A stretch of 64,000 bases of DNA from Haloferax namakaokahaiae (GCF_042663225.1 NZ_JBHTAA010000001.1:744001-808000); one strand, 5' to 3'; positions 6,779 through 16,225 are shown, numbered from the stretch's first letter. The notes: generated by a model not told the origin, from the sequence alone. Program-made: numbers and translations.

Positions 6779-8791
6779 TTATCGACGCCGCTGCGCCACG
6801 AAGGCAACTGCGAGGAGTGCGAGGACGGCCACGACAACGCCGAAGCCGGGTGCCTCACTGTTGGACTGGGAACCGGAATCGGTCGATTCCGCAGTCATCT
6901 CTTCGGTCATCTCGTCAGTGGTCTCGGTCATCTCGTCAGTGGTCTCGGTCATCTCGCCGCCTTCGACGGTGTAGTCAGCCGTGGTGACGACTGCACCGGT
7001 CGAGGCCACGTAGGGACCGTCGGCCGCGCCTTCCGACGTGTCGAAGGTGTACATCTCGTCGCCGTCAGAATCCACGTGGGCCATCGGGACGATGGTGCCC
7101 GATTCTTCGAGCGGGGCGTCGAGCGTGATTTCGACGTTCTCGTGGGTGCCGGGTGCAAGGTAGTCGGAGGTGCCGCGGATGCTCTCGAACACCGCGCCTT
7201 CGGTCACGCTCGCGTCGTGGACCGTCACGAACCCGCCGTTGGCGAGCGTCACGGAGTCGATGGTCACGGTGGTGCCGTCACCGGACTGGTCGGATGCGAC
7301 GACGACTGCGTTGACAGACGTGTGGGCGCTGTCGATGACCGCGCCGCCGTCAGCCGTGTACGGGCCGTCGGCGTCGCCCTCGCCTTCGACGAAGGTGTAC
7401 GCCTCGTCGCCGTCAGTGTCCATGTGGGCCATCGGCACGAGCGTCTGCGAGGAGCGAATCGGCTCGTCGAGCGTCACCGCGACGTCCTCGTGGACGCCGG
7501 GTTCGAGGTACTCTGAAGTGCCGACCACGCTCTCGAACACTGCACCGCCGAGCAGCGAGGCGTCGTGAATCGTCACGAACCCGCCCTGCGAAAGTTCGAC
7601 TCGGTCAACGACCACGGTCGTGCCGTCGGACGTTTTCGTGGAGTAGTCTACGCTGGCCGAGACGGTCGCGTTTCCGCTGTCGATGACTGCGCTTCCGTCA
7701 GCAGTGTACGGACCGTCTGCTTCGCCCTCGGACTCGGGGAAGGTGTACGTCTCGTCACCGTCGGAGTCCACGTGCGCCATCGGGACGACGGTGGTCGTCT
7801 CGTTCAGCGGGGTGTCCAGTTCGACGCGGACGTCGGTGTAGTAGCCGGGTTCGAGGTAGTCAGAGGTGCCGCGGATGCTCTCGAAGACGGCACCCTCAGT
7901 GACCGTTCCGTCGTGAACGGTCACGAAGCCACCTTCGGGGAGGAAGACGGAATCGACGACAATCGAGTAGCCGCCGGTGACCTGCTCGCTGTAGTCGATG
8001 CTCGCCGTATCAGAGACGGAGACTGCGGCCGTATCGACGACAGCGCCGCCGTCAGCGACGTACGGACCGTCAGTTTCGCCTTCCGATTCGGGGAAGGTGT
8101 ACGTCTGGTCGTCGTCGGTGTCCATGTGCGCCATCGGAACGAGCGTCGTGTTCTCGCTTACTGGGCTATCCAGCTCGACGCGGACGTTCTCGTGGACACC
8201 TGCTTCGAGGTAGCTGGACGTGCCACGGATGCTCTCGAAGACGGCACCCTCGGTCACGCTCGCATCGTGAATCGTCACGAAGCCGCCCTGCGAGAGTTCG
8301 ACGCGGTCAACGACCACGGTGTCGCCGGTGGTCGGCTGGTCAGACATCGAGACGGTCGCGCTGGCGTTCACCGTCGCGTCGTCGATGACTGCGCCGCCGT
8401 CAGCCGTGTACGGGCCGTCTGCCTCGCCGTTCTCGGCGACGAACGAGTAGACGCGGTCACCGTCGGAGTCCACGTGCGGCATGGCGACGTAGGTGCCCGA
8501 CTCGGCGACGGGGTCGTCGAGGGAGACGGTCACGTTCTCGTGCGTCCCGGGTTCGAGATACGCCGAAGACCCGGCGACGCTACCGAGCACGTTGCCCTCT
8601 GTCACCGACGCGTCGTGAATCGTCACGAACCCGCCGTCTGGGAGCGTGACGGAATCGACGACGACGGTCGTACCGCCCGTCGCTTGGTTGTCGAACGAGA
8701 CTGACGCCGTCTCCTGTTGTGCCGTCGCCGCGATCGGAACCCCTCCGATGACGACGACGAGTGTGAGTAGTACTGCGAGTGCTGTTCGCAT
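6779..8791 (-). CDS. Secreted surface protein with five DUF7282-type repeats and a PGF-CTERM-like anchor
   Basis: 670 residues. A Sec signal peptide spans about residues 1-24 (ALAVLLTLVVVIGGVPIAAT). Five repeats of about 120 residues follow; each has the core VVVDSVTLPDGGFVTIHD, then a Y-LEPGTHENV segment, then PMAHVDSDGD. After a Thr/Glu linker with EMTETTD repeats, the protein ends in APGFGV, a hydrophobic helix and RRR, which matches archaeosortase A (PGF-CTERM) processing. It is probably exported and then lipid-anchored at the cell surface. The ligand or role is unknown. A TATA-like box lies 25 bases before the start. Confidence 0.85.
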   Translation of the reverse strand: MRTALAVLLTLVVVIGGVPIAATAQQETASVSFDNQATGGTTVVVDSVTLPDGGFVTIHDASVTEGNVLGSVAGSSAYLEPGTHENVTVSLDDPVAESGTYVAMPHVDSDGDRVYSFVAENGEADGPYTADGGAVIDDATVNASATVSMSDQPTTGDTVVVDRVELSQGGFVTIHDASVTEGAVFESIRGTSSYLEAGVHENVRVELDSPVSENTTLVPMAHMDTDDDQTYTFPESEGETDGPYVADGGAVVDTAAVSVSDTASIDYSEQVTGGYSIVVDSVFLPEGGFVTVHDGTVTEGAVFESIRGTSDYLEPGYYTDVRVELDTPLNETTTVVPMAHVDSDGDETYTFPESEGEADGPYTADGSAVIDSGNATVSASVDYSTKTSDGTTVVVDRVELSQGGFVTIHDASLLGGAVFESVVGTSEYLEPGVHEDVAVTLDEPIRSSQTLVPMAHMDTDGDEAYTFVEGEGDADGPYTADGGAVIDSAHTSVNAVVVASDQSGDGTTVTIDSVTLANGGFVTVHDASVTEGAVFESIRGTSDYLAPGTHENVEITLDAPLEESGTIVPMAHVDSDGDEMYTFDTSEGAADGPYVASTGAVVTTADYTVEGGEMTETTDEMTETTDEMTEEMTAESTDSGSQSNSEAPGFGVVVAVLALLAVAFVAQRRR
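6900..6955. repeat. Tandem 21-base units in the linker of the surface protein
   Basis: TCGTCAGTGGTCTCGGTCATC recurs head to tail and encodes repeated EMTETTD in the minus-strand gene. This is a slippage-prone spacer between the last domain and the membrane anchor. Confidence 0.6.
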
Positions 8792-8812
8792 ACCTGAGAC
8801 GGGGAAGAGTAG

Positions 8813-8819
8813 TTAAAAG
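8813..8819 (-). promoter_or_regulatory. TATA-like box for the surface protein gene
   Basis: Minus-strand TTTTAAC centred about 25 bases before the ATG at 8791, consistent with a leaderless transcript. Confidence 0.4.
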
Positions 8820-8960
8820 AGGATTTTCCGAACTGTCACCCAAATCTCTCCCCGATGTATCCCCAGTGTGTCGATTTTGGGGTCGGAGAAGTGGATTCGG
8901 AGGGATGGGTGTGGGAGTAGAAGCGCCTTCGACGCGCCCTCGCTCGCCACCAATCGGCGA

Positions 8961-11759
8961 CTACTGTGCGACCGTCACGTGACCATCGGGAGCCTGTTCT
9001 TTCAAGGTCTGCATCGCACTCCGTGCTTCCTGCCGAGTGCCGTACACCTCGATGCTCTGGGCCAGCGAGTTGCCGTTGCCATCGACGAGTCGCCAAATCC
9101 AGCCGTCGCCCTGGTAGTTGAGTTCGAACGTCGGGTCGTCGATTTCGAGGACGCTCGCGGTGGCGACGAACTCCCGGACCGCGTCGATTCGGTCGCGCGC
9201 TTCGTCCTGCGTCTCGAACGGCGTCTTGCCGGTCGCAACGACGTGCTCGTCTTCGTCGAGCAGCCGCCAGCGCCAGCCGTCAGGCCGCTCGAACAGTTCG
9301 AAGCCGGCGTCCTCGAAGTTGACCGCGTGTGCGTCGGGCGTGAGTTCTTTGAGGCGCTCGATTGCTTCCAAGGCCCCCGCTCGCGTGTCGTATCGACCGT
9401 TGCTCTGTGCGTACGTGTTGCGCGCTCTGTCGATGAGCACCCAGCCGACGCCGTCGGCGTGGTGCGTGAGCCGAATCGCGGCCGAGTCGATTTCGAAGAT
9501 GGGCGCTTTGTCCGCGTTCGAACGCAGGTTCTCGATATCGTCGGTCGCGGCCGACCGGTCGTCGTAGGTCTTCGTTCCGTTGGCGACCACGTCGCGGGCG
9601 GTATCGAAGATGCGCCACGACCACGTGTCGTCGTCGGCCAGTTCGATAGCGTAGGTCTCGAAGACGTCGCACGGAGCGTCCACCGCGGCTTTCCTGACCG
9701 ACTTGACGTGCGCGGCGGCGTCGTCGCGGGTGCCGGAGCGTTCGACGCCGTCGGCGACGATTTCGTTCCCGACGGTGACGTAGCGCCACGCCCAGTCGCC
9801 GGCGTCGGTGTAGAGTTGGAACACCGGGTCGGCCATCTCGCGGACGTTCGCACCGGGCGAGAGGTCGAGCAACAGGTCCATCGCCTGCTTGGCGGCCTGC
9901 CGACTCGGGTGGTTGGACGACCCCTCGGCGATGAGGTTGCCGCCCTCGTCGATGAGTCGCCAGCGCCAACGGCCGTCGTCGGTGCTGACGAGTTCGAACG
10001 CCGCCGTCTCGATTTCGAGGATTTCGGCGTCCGGTGCCTTCTCCTTGAGCGTCTGCATCGCCTGTCCGGCACCGGCTTTCGACTCGTAGGCCTCGCCGCT
10101 GTCGGCCAGGACGGTCCCGCCCTGGTCGATGAGTCGCCAGCGCCACTGTTCGTCTTCGGTCTTGTACTGCTGGAACGCGGCCGTCTCGAACTCCAAGAGG
10201 TCGGCTTCGGAAGCCTGTGCGCGAACCGTCTCGATGACTTCGCGGGCCTCGTCGGCGGTCTCGTAGCCGCCCTCGCGGTCGGCGATGACCGTCCGGTCGG
10301 CGGTGACGAAACGCCAGTGCCAGCCGTCCTGACCGGGGTAGATTTCGTAGTCGGCACCCTCGATAGAGACCACGTCGGCGTCCGCGGCCGTCGCGGCAAT
10401 CTCTTTGGCGCGGTTCACGAGCGTCTGGGAGTCGCTGGCGACGGTGTGGCTCTGCGCGACGAGCTCTTCGCCGGCATCGACGAGTCGCCAATCCCACGAG
10501 TTACCCTGCGGGAAGACTTCGAACCCCGCGCGGCCCTGTTGGATGACCGTCGCGTTGCCGACGCCGGCCAGCAGGTTGTCAACCGACGCTTCGGCGAGTC
10601 TGCGCTCGCCGAACGTCGTCCCGCTGGTCGCCAGTTCTTGGTCGTCGGCATCGACGATGCGCCAGCGCCACTCGTCGTCGTCCTCGTACAGTTCCGCGCC
10701 GATGGCGTTCAGCGCAAGCACCCGTGCGTCCGGGACCATCGATTGGATGGTCTCGACCGCAGACGTAGCCGACTCCCGGTCGTCGTAGGCTTCGACGTCT
10801 CGCGCCATCGGCTGTCTGTCCTCGTCGATGATGCGCCAGTGCCACTCCTCGCCGCGACGGAAGTAATCGACCGCCGCGCCGTCGATTTCGATGATTGGAG
10901 CGGTCGGCCCGGTGTCTTTCGTGAAGCTCACCGAGTCCTCGACGCCGTCGCGTTCACTGTAGACGGTGCCGCTCTCGGCGACGACCCCGCCGTCTTCTTG
11001 CATCAACACCCAGCGCCACTCGCCGTCGTTCTCGTACAGTCGGAACGCCGCCGTCGTGATTTCGAGGAGACCGGCTTGGCCCACGAGCGCGCGGACCTCT
11101 TCGACCGATTCGCGCGCCGTGGCACGGCTACCGGTCGTTCGCGTGCTGTCGGCGACGGCGTCCTGCTGAATCGCCCGCCACGTCCACGTCTTGTCGGGCG
11201 CACGGAACACGCTGAACAGCGTCCCCGTGGTCGCATCGCCGACCAAGACGGGCGGTTGGTCCGCCAAGTTCAATAGCTCGTCTTCGACGAACATCCCCTG
11301 TTTGCCGGTCACCACCGGGACCAACACGGCGACGCCCGCGATGATGGCGATACCGACCGTGTAGATTGCGACGATTTCGCTCGTGTAGTTCGCCCCCATC
11401 CGCCAGTTCTGTGGGTAGGCCCACTCGAAGACGAGAACGCCCACCAGTGAGATTCCCGTCCCGACGAGCGTCACCTGTACTGCTCGCCAGCGAACCGGCA
11501 AGAGCAGGACGATTCCGAGCATAGCGAGCGGCAGGCCGACGGCCGACAGCGTCACCGAGATACGCCACCAGAACACGTTGACGCCGCCGCTCCCGGTGTT
11601 CGGCAAGCCGGTGAGGAAGATTGCAATGCCCGCGAAACTCACGAGGTACCCCACCACGAACAGCCAGTACCCGTAGACGTCCTTATTAGAATCCGGTTCA
11701 CCCACGTACCGCTCGTATAATCGGAACAGTCGTCCCTGAACTACGTCACCCTGTGACAC
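8961..11759 (-). CDS. Membrane protein with 13 tandem DUF1508 (YegP-like) repeats
   Basis: 932 residues from GTG 11759. Four membrane helices fill roughly residues 31-51, 65-89, 95-115 and 127-151. After a short linker, 13 consecutive repeats of about 57-58 residues run from about residue 178 to the end. The consensus is -A-FELY-(D)-W-WRLIDEDG-VIA-S---Y-(S)--A----------A-ILEI, with the W-W-R core in most units. This is the DUF1508/UPF0339 fold, usually found as one or two copies in small soluble proteins. Such copy number with a membrane anchor is unusual. Function is unknown; a cytoplasmic binding array is inference. The gene is divergent from cysE. Confidence 0.85.
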   Translation of the reverse strand: MSQGDVVQGRLFRLYERYVGEPDSNKDVYGYWLFVVGYLVSFAGIAIFLTGLPNTGSGGVNVFWWRISVTLSAVGLPLAMLGIVLLLPVRWRAVQVTLVGTGISLVGVLVFEWAYPQNWRMGANYTSEIVAIYTVGIAIIAGVAVLVPVVTGKQGMFVEDELLNLADQPPVLVGDATTGTLFSVFRAPDKTWTWRAIQQDAVADSTRTTGSRATARESVEEVRALVGQAGLLEITTAAFRLYENDGEWRWVLMQEDGGVVAESGTVYSERDGVEDSVSFTKDTGPTAPIIEIDGAAVDYFRRGEEWHWRIIDEDRQPMARDVEAYDDRESATSAVETIQSMVPDARVLALNAIGAELYEDDDEWRWRIVDADDQELATSGTTFGERRLAEASVDNLLAGVGNATVIQQGRAGFEVFPQGNSWDWRLVDAGEELVAQSHTVASDSQTLVNRAKEIAATAADADVVSIEGADYEIYPGQDGWHWRFVTADRTVIADREGGYETADEAREVIETVRAQASEADLLEFETAAFQQYKTEDEQWRWRLIDQGGTVLADSGEAYESKAGAGQAMQTLKEKAPDAEILEIETAAFELVSTDDGRWRWRLIDEGGNLIAEGSSNHPSRQAAKQAMDLLLDLSPGANVREMADPVFQLYTDAGDWAWRYVTVGNEIVADGVERSGTRDDAAAHVKSVRKAAVDAPCDVFETYAIELADDDTWSWRIFDTARDVVANGTKTYDDRSAATDDIENLRSNADKAPIFEIDSAAIRLTHHADGVGWVLIDRARNTYAQSNGRYDTRAGALEAIERLKELTPDAHAVNFEDAGFELFERPDGWRWRLLDEDEHVVATGKTPFETQDEARDRIDAVREFVATASVLEIDDPTFELNYQGDGWIWRLVDGNGNSLAQSIEVYGTRQEARSAMQTLKEQAPDGHVTVAQ

Positions 11760-11821
11760 GAATTTTCACAGCTAGGTACTCACGAAAAGCCGAAATAATC
11801 TTTATTGCCGCTTCAACGGTC

Positions 11822-11845
11822 TTATCAACAAGAATATATTGATAA
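11822..11845. promoter_or_regulatory. TTATCAA inverted repeat in the divergent intergenic region
   Basis: TTATCAA (11822-11828) and TTGATAA (11839-11845) form a perfect 7-base inverted repeat around a 10-base AT-rich spacer. It lies 63 bases before the DUF1508 start and about 110 bases before cysE. It could be a regulator site for either gene. Confidence 0.35.
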
Positions 11846-11920
11846 ATTATTATTAATATGTAGTCACGACGAGTCGCGTCGAATACCGGGCGTCAGACGC
11901 CTCGGGCCGAAGAGAACGAG

Positions 11921-11928
11921 CATAAATA
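11921..11928 (+). promoter_or_regulatory. TATA-like box for cysE
   Basis: CATAAATA centred about 29 bases before the ATG at 11955. Confidence 0.45.
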
Positions 11929-11954
11929 CACAGTCGTCCACAACTACGCTAAGA

Positions 11955-12815
11955 ATGTCGTACACTTACGCCGCCGACGTACACCTCGACCTTCGGGCGT
12001 CGTATCACGACGACGAAGCACCGTTTCCGGCGGATATGTCGCCTCGATTCCCACCGCGAGGCCACCTCCGCGACGACATCGACCTGCTCAAGCGACTGCT
12101 CTTTCCGCGCTGCTGGAACGCCGGCCCCTACGTTGACGACGAAGACGCGCTCAAGACGGCCGTCGCCGAGTTGGGAGCGCTCTTTTACGACGGCATCGCC
12201 CCCTACGGCGACGAGAATCCGACGCAGACGGTCGATACCGTCCTCGCCAAACTCCCCGAGATTCGGAGCACCCTGAAGAAAGACGTCGAAGCCGCGTTCA
12301 AAGGCGACCCGGCGGCCCGAAGCTACATCGAAATAATCCGCTCGTACCCCGGCGTGCAGGCTATCGTCATCCAGCGCGTCGCCCACGCCCTCTACGAGGA
12401 AGGCGCGTCGGAGTACGCCCGCGAACTGACCGAGTACGCAAAGACGGAGACGGGCATCGACATCCATCCCGGCGCGACCATCGGCGACTACTTCTTCATC
12501 GACCACGGCACGGGCGTCGTCATCGGCGAGACGACGACCATCGGCGACTGGGCACGAATCTACCAGAACGTCACCCTCGGCGCGCTCCACTTCGAAGAAC
12601 AGGAAGACGAAGAGCACATGCTCAAGAAAGGATACAAGCGTCACCCCGATATCGGCGATAGCGTCGTCATCGGCGCGGGGAGCAAAGTGTTGGGTGCCGT
12701 CTCCATCGGCGACCACGTGAGCATCGGTGCGAACTCGTGGGTCACCGAAGACATCCCGGACCACACCAGCGTCTACATCTCCGACCATCCGACGCTCGAA
12801 CGAAAGCCGAAGTAG
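11955..12815 (+). CDS. cysE: Serine O-acetyltransferase
   Basis: 286 residues. It makes O-acetylserine from serine and acetyl-CoA, the first step of cysteine synthesis, in the cytoplasm. The N-terminal helical domain is residues 1-180. The C-terminal left-handed beta helix shows hexapeptide turns: GIDIHPGATIGDYFFIDHGT, GVVIGETTTIGD, IGDSVVIGAGSKVLGAVSIGD. The HPGA and DHGTG histidines fit the catalytic site. It has a longer N-terminal part than the minimal bacterial enzyme. The start ATG 11955 is set by a TATA box at about -29; the upstream open frame is not used. Confidence 0.88.
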   Translation: MSYTYAADVHLDLRASYHDDEAPFPADMSPRFPPRGHLRDDIDLLKRLLFPRCWNAGPYVDDEDALKTAVAELGALFYDGIAPYGDENPTQTVDTVLAKLPEIRSTLKKDVEAAFKGDPAARSYIEIIRSYPGVQAIVIQRVAHALYEEGASEYARELTEYAKTETGIDIHPGATIGDYFFIDHGTGVVIGETTTIGDWARIYQNVTLGALHFEEQEDEEHMLKKGYKRHPDIGDSVVIGAGSKVLGAVSIGDHVSIGANSWVTEDIPDHTSVYISDHPTLERKPK

Positions 12816-12818
12816 TTT

Positions 12819-13124
12819 TCAGTCCATCGTAATCCACGCCAAGAAGCCGAGCCCGACCGTCTCCAAGACGTGGAGCAGCATCATCAGACGCCACGCGATA
12901 GCCGGAACAGCGGTGCTGAACCACACCGACAGCGTCGGGTCAACGATGTACATGTAGAACGCCAGCGCGTTCTCCGCGAGGAGGAACACACCGAAGATGA
13001 GCAGTCCGATGGCGTGTTTAGACCGGAAGGTCAGATAGTTCCGCGCCCAGATGACCGAGAGGGCGAGGAGGATAACCACGTTAGCCGCGGTTGCGACCGT
13101 GGCGATATCGACCCAGATACTCAT
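12819..13124 (-). CDS. Small membrane protein paired with a regulator
   Basis: 101 residues from ATG 13124, with three to four hydrophobic helices (IATVATAANVVILLALSVIW, GLLIFGVFLLAENALAFYMY, LLHVLETVGLGFLAW). It resembles the haloarchaeal DUF7521-type membrane proteins that commonly sit next to an ArsR-like regulator, as here. Function is unknown. It converges on cysE with 3 bases between the stops and lies 64 bases downstream of the winged-helix gene. Confidence 0.7.
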   Translation of the reverse strand: MSIWVDIATVATAANVVILLALSVIWARNYLTFRSKHAIGLLIFGVFLLAENALAFYMYIVDPTLSVWFSTAVPAIAWRLMMLLHVLETVGLGFLAWITMD

Positions 13125-13188
13125 TCGTATGTCCCTTTCCCCGAGGGGTTCATATACGCTTTCCCAAATCTCTCCCCAAATCGTGCCA

Positions 13189-13467
13189 TCATTGGTCCAT
13201 CCGTTGTATAATCGTCTCGACCGTCTCCCAGTTCGCCCGGCACCGGCCCGACGGGAGGTACACTGCCCCGTAGTCGTCGCCACTGCGCTGGACGACGTCG
13301 TTCTCCATGAGCACGTCGAGGTGGTGCCGAACCGTCTTGTAGTCGAGGTCGAGCGCTTCTGCGAGTTGGTTGGCGTTGCGTGGCTGTGCCTCGAGGGCGC
13401 GAAGGATGCGAACCCGATTCTCACCGCCGCGGGTCCCGGTGAGCACGTACCACAGCACTGCCTCCAT
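13189..13467 (-). CDS. ArsR-type winged-helix transcription regulator
   Basis: 92 residues from ATG 13467. The winged helix is NRVRILRALEAQPRNANQLA, then LDLDYKTVRHHLDVLMENDV, with a wing at RSGDDYGAVYLPSG. This is the common haloarchaeal HTH_20 type. A GTG at 13482 would add MSRDT, but a TATA-like TTAAAG sits 29 bases before ATG 13467, so the shorter start is preferred. It probably controls itself and the membrane protein downstream. Confidence 0.8.
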   Translation of the reverse strand: MEAVLWYVLTGTRGGENRVRILRALEAQPRNANQLAEALDLDYKTVRHHLDVLMENDVVQRSGDDYGAVYLPSGRCRANWETVETIIQRMDQ

Positions 13468-13644
13468 CGTATCACGTGACACGTTGGAACACCTTAAAGA
13501 ACCACGAGACGACGTAGCGAGACAGGACGCCGACGAGACGGTCTCATCGCCCGACTTGACAACAATAACCTGAATTTCACCGACTCTGATACCGTCGTCC
13601 CGGAGCGAAAAGCGCTCGACCGCTCTTCGAACAGTGTTCGGAAC

Positions 13645-14469
13645 TTAGCCGAGCGAGATATCCAGATAGAGCATCACGATTGCGCCGAAAATCGTTCCGA
13701 GAGTCGCAACCCGTTCGTACCCCTTCGTGTGCGTCTCGGGGATGATTTCGTCGCTGATGACGAAGAGCATCGCGCCCGCGGCGAAGCCCATCGCGTATGG
13801 GAGCAACGCCGAGATGGTGACGACGGCGTACGCCCCGAGGACCGCCAGCGGAATCTCGACGAGACCGGAGCGAATCCCGGTGAAAGCGGCGTAGAAGCGC
13901 TTGTCCAACCCGGCGTTGATGGCGGCCACCGACACCGCGAGACCTTCGGGGATGTTCTGGATGCCGATAGCGAGCATCAGCGGAATCGCCGCCGAGAGGT
14001 CGCCGCTGCCGAACCCGACGCCGACGGCGAGTCCCTCGGGCATGTTGTGGAGCGTGATGGCGAGGATGAACAGGATGACGCCGGTGAGGCGTTCGTCATC
14101 GACGCCGACCGACTGACTCGGGTTGGCGGCATCTGTGCGGCGGCGGCCGGTGAGCAGGTAGTGGGCGTGCGGTACGAGGATGTCGGAGCGGTCCAAAAAG
14201 AGCGCGCCGAGGGCGACACCCAAGAGAACCGGAATCGGGTTTCCACCCGAATAGGTCTCGATACCAGGGATGATGAGACTCGTGAAACTCGCGGCCAGCA
14301 TCACGCCCGCCGCGAACCCGAGTGCACCGTTGAGTGCGCGCTCTGAGGGATTGCGCCACACGAACACGAGCGACGCGCCCAGCAGGTTGAACCCAGCAAT
14401 CACGATGCCGCCGACGAGTCCGTTGACGACCGGGTTCGAGCCGAAGATACCGAGTGAGTCGGCTACCAT
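13645..14469 (-). CDS. ZIP-family metal ion transporter
   Basis: 274 residues with eight hydrophobic helices. The ZIP signature metal-site motifs are present: LHNMPEGLAVG and IQNIPEGLAVS in helices 4 and 5. A hydrophilic loop with HAHYLLTGRRR and SVGVDDER separates helices 3 and 4. ZIP proteins carry zinc or other divalent metals into the cytoplasm; the metal here is not determined. The family usually has about 250-280 residues, which matches. It is a single gene, about 160 bases from the regulator to its left. Confidence 0.88.
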   Translation of the reverse strand: MVADSLGIFGSNPVVNGLVGGIVIAGFNLLGASLVFVWRNPSERALNGALGFAAGVMLAASFTSLIIPGIETYSGGNPIPVLLGVALGALFLDRSDILVPHAHYLLTGRRRTDAANPSQSVGVDDERLTGVILFILAITLHNMPEGLAVGVGFGSGDLSAAIPLMLAIGIQNIPEGLAVSVAAINAGLDKRFYAAFTGIRSGLVEIPLAVLGAYAVVTISALLPYAMGFAAGAMLFVISDEIIPETHTKGYERVATLGTIFGAIVMLYLDISLG

Positions 14470-14593
14470 CGGCGACCCCTTCTGAGACTGACCATGGATA
14501 TACTGAACGCTCTCCCGTCCGGCGGATAGTAATTTCGTTGCCCGGGCCGTGCCGTTTCGCGTTTCGAACCAGAAATTGGTCGTCGGTGTCGTT

Positions 14594-16129
14594 CTACTCG
14601 TCGCTGGCCGCGTCGTCTGAACCCAGCGGGTCCGCGCGTGCCGCCAGCGTCTCGGTCACCGTCGAGAGCGGCTCGGTTTCGACCGATTCGGGGACGAGCG
14701 CCAGCGCCGACGCGGGCCAGTCGTCGTGGGCGAGCGTGAAGTCCACGTCGGGGTTCTCTCTGACCAACCGAGCGACACCCCGTGCGGCCTGTTCGTAGGC
14801 GTCTCGGTCGAGGCGTTTCGGCACCTCGGCGGTGAGCGGATAGGTTTCGGACAAGGCTCGGGGGAAGGGACCGAACGGCGGGACGACGCGCCACGCCTCG
14901 TCGTACTCGTCGCCCGATGGTTTGCCGCCTTCGGTGAGGAGGATGGTGCCTTCCGCACTGAGCCGGTCCAATCGGTCGTGGTGGCGTGCGACCTCGGGGC
15001 GATACGAACTCTCGTTCGAGACGTAGAAGAACGCGCCTTTCGAGGCGGGGTCCTCGCGTTCGAGTTGGGCCACGTGGTCGAGCATCGCGCGGTAGCCGTC
15101 GAGCATCGTCGGGTGCGAGCGAGCGCGCTCTTCGACCAGTTCCATCAGGTTGCCGTCGCGGATTGCCTGCTTGATGCGACGGAGTTCGGCGAACGTGACG
15201 TAGAGGTTGTGCTCGGCCAGTCGTTTCTCCTGTGTTTTGCTCCCCATCGCGCGCAGGTCGTCCGGCGAGTGCTCGGAACAGACCGGGCAGGTACACGGCA
15301 GGTAGTCGAGGTCTTCGAGGTGTTCGGTACCGCGGACCGTGAGATAGCGGCCGTCGCGGGCGTAGAGGGCGTAAGCGGCGGAGTCAAACAGGTCACAGCC
15401 CATCGCCACGGCGAGCGCGAGCATCATCGGATGGCCCGCACCGAAGAGGTGGACGGGCGCATCGACGCCGAGGCCGCGCTTCGCACCGGCGATGGCATCC
15501 ACCATGTCGTCGTAGCGGTAGTCGTTCATCATCGGCACGACCGCGCCGACGGGGAACACGTCGAGGTCGGTGTCGTAGGCGTGCCGGGCGGCCTCCTCGC
15601 GGAGGTCGGGGTAGGTCGAACCCTGCACGGGCGCGTTGACGAGCATGTCGCCCGTGTCGATTGCCTCGGCGTCGGCGAGCGCCTGTTTCGTGATTTCGAG
15701 GTCCGACTCGGCGTCTTCGCGGTCGGCGTCCGGCGGCGTCGGGATGTCCACGGGCGTGGCGATGTCGGTGCCGATGTCGTACTGGAACTGGAGAATCTCT
15801 TCGGTCGTCGTGTCGATATCGCCGTACTCGGCGAGTTGGAACGACCCCGAGTCGGTCATGATAGCGCCGTGGAAGTCGAGCATCTCGTGGAGACCCACGT
15901 CGAGTGCCTCTTTTTCGAGGTGGCTGTTCTTCTTGATGATGTAGGAGTTGGTGATGAGAATCTCCGCGCCGAATTCTGATTCCAACTTCGACGGCGGAAC
16001 CGTGTCGATGTTCGGGTTGACGACCGGCAAGAGCGCCGGCGTCTCGACGGTGACACCCGCGCGGGGAACCTCCAAGCGGCCGATTCGGCCGGCGAGGTCC
16101 CCGTCACGGATTTCGAAGTGGTCGCGCAT
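14594..16129 (-). CDS. tgtA: tRNA-guanine(15) transglycosylase (archaeosine pathway)
   Basis: 511 residues. It swaps guanine 15 in the D loop of tRNA for preQ0, the first step on tRNA towards archaeosine. Motifs: IMTDSGSFQLAEYG near residue 90, DIPTPPDADREDAE near 130, PVQGSTYPDLREEAA near 165, and DLFDSAAYALYARDG near 245. A zinc site follows, CTCPVC near residue 275 with a later His. No clear PUA domain is seen at the C terminus; that domain is present in ArcS. The start ATG 16129 gives MRDHFEIRDGDLAGRIG, parallel to ArcS. Confidence 0.94.
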   Translation of the reverse strand: MRDHFEIRDGDLAGRIGRLEVPRAGVTVETPALLPVVNPNIDTVPPSKLESEFGAEILITNSYIIKKNSHLEKEALDVGLHEMLDFHGAIMTDSGSFQLAEYGDIDTTTEEILQFQYDIGTDIATPVDIPTPPDADREDAESDLEITKQALADAEAIDTGDMLVNAPVQGSTYPDLREEAARHAYDTDLDVFPVGAVVPMMNDYRYDDMVDAIAGAKRGLGVDAPVHLFGAGHPMMLALAVAMGCDLFDSAAYALYARDGRYLTVRGTEHLEDLDYLPCTCPVCSEHSPDDLRAMGSKTQEKRLAEHNLYVTFAELRRIKQAIRDGNLMELVEERARSHPTMLDGYRAMLDHVAQLEREDPASKGAFFYVSNESSYRPEVARHHDRLDRLSAEGTILLTEGGKPSGDEYDEAWRVVPPFGPFPRALSETYPLTAEVPKRLDRDAYEQAARGVARLVRENPDVDFTLAHDDWPASALALVPESVETEPLSTVTETLAARADPLGSDDAASDE

Positions 16130-16225
16130 GGATTGGCGTTCCCCGAGCGCGGCGGTAAGAGTTGCGTTCGCGGGCGGAGAGTCGCTCGGGAGCGGAGGCC
16201 GGAGAGCCCTTCGGGAGGGGTTCGG

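Noticed and set aside
8868..11276. 802-codon open frame on the plus strand
   Set aside because: It lies wholly antisense to the DUF1508 repeat gene. It is Arg/Val-rich and repeats with the same period, as expected of a shadow frame in GC-rich DNA.
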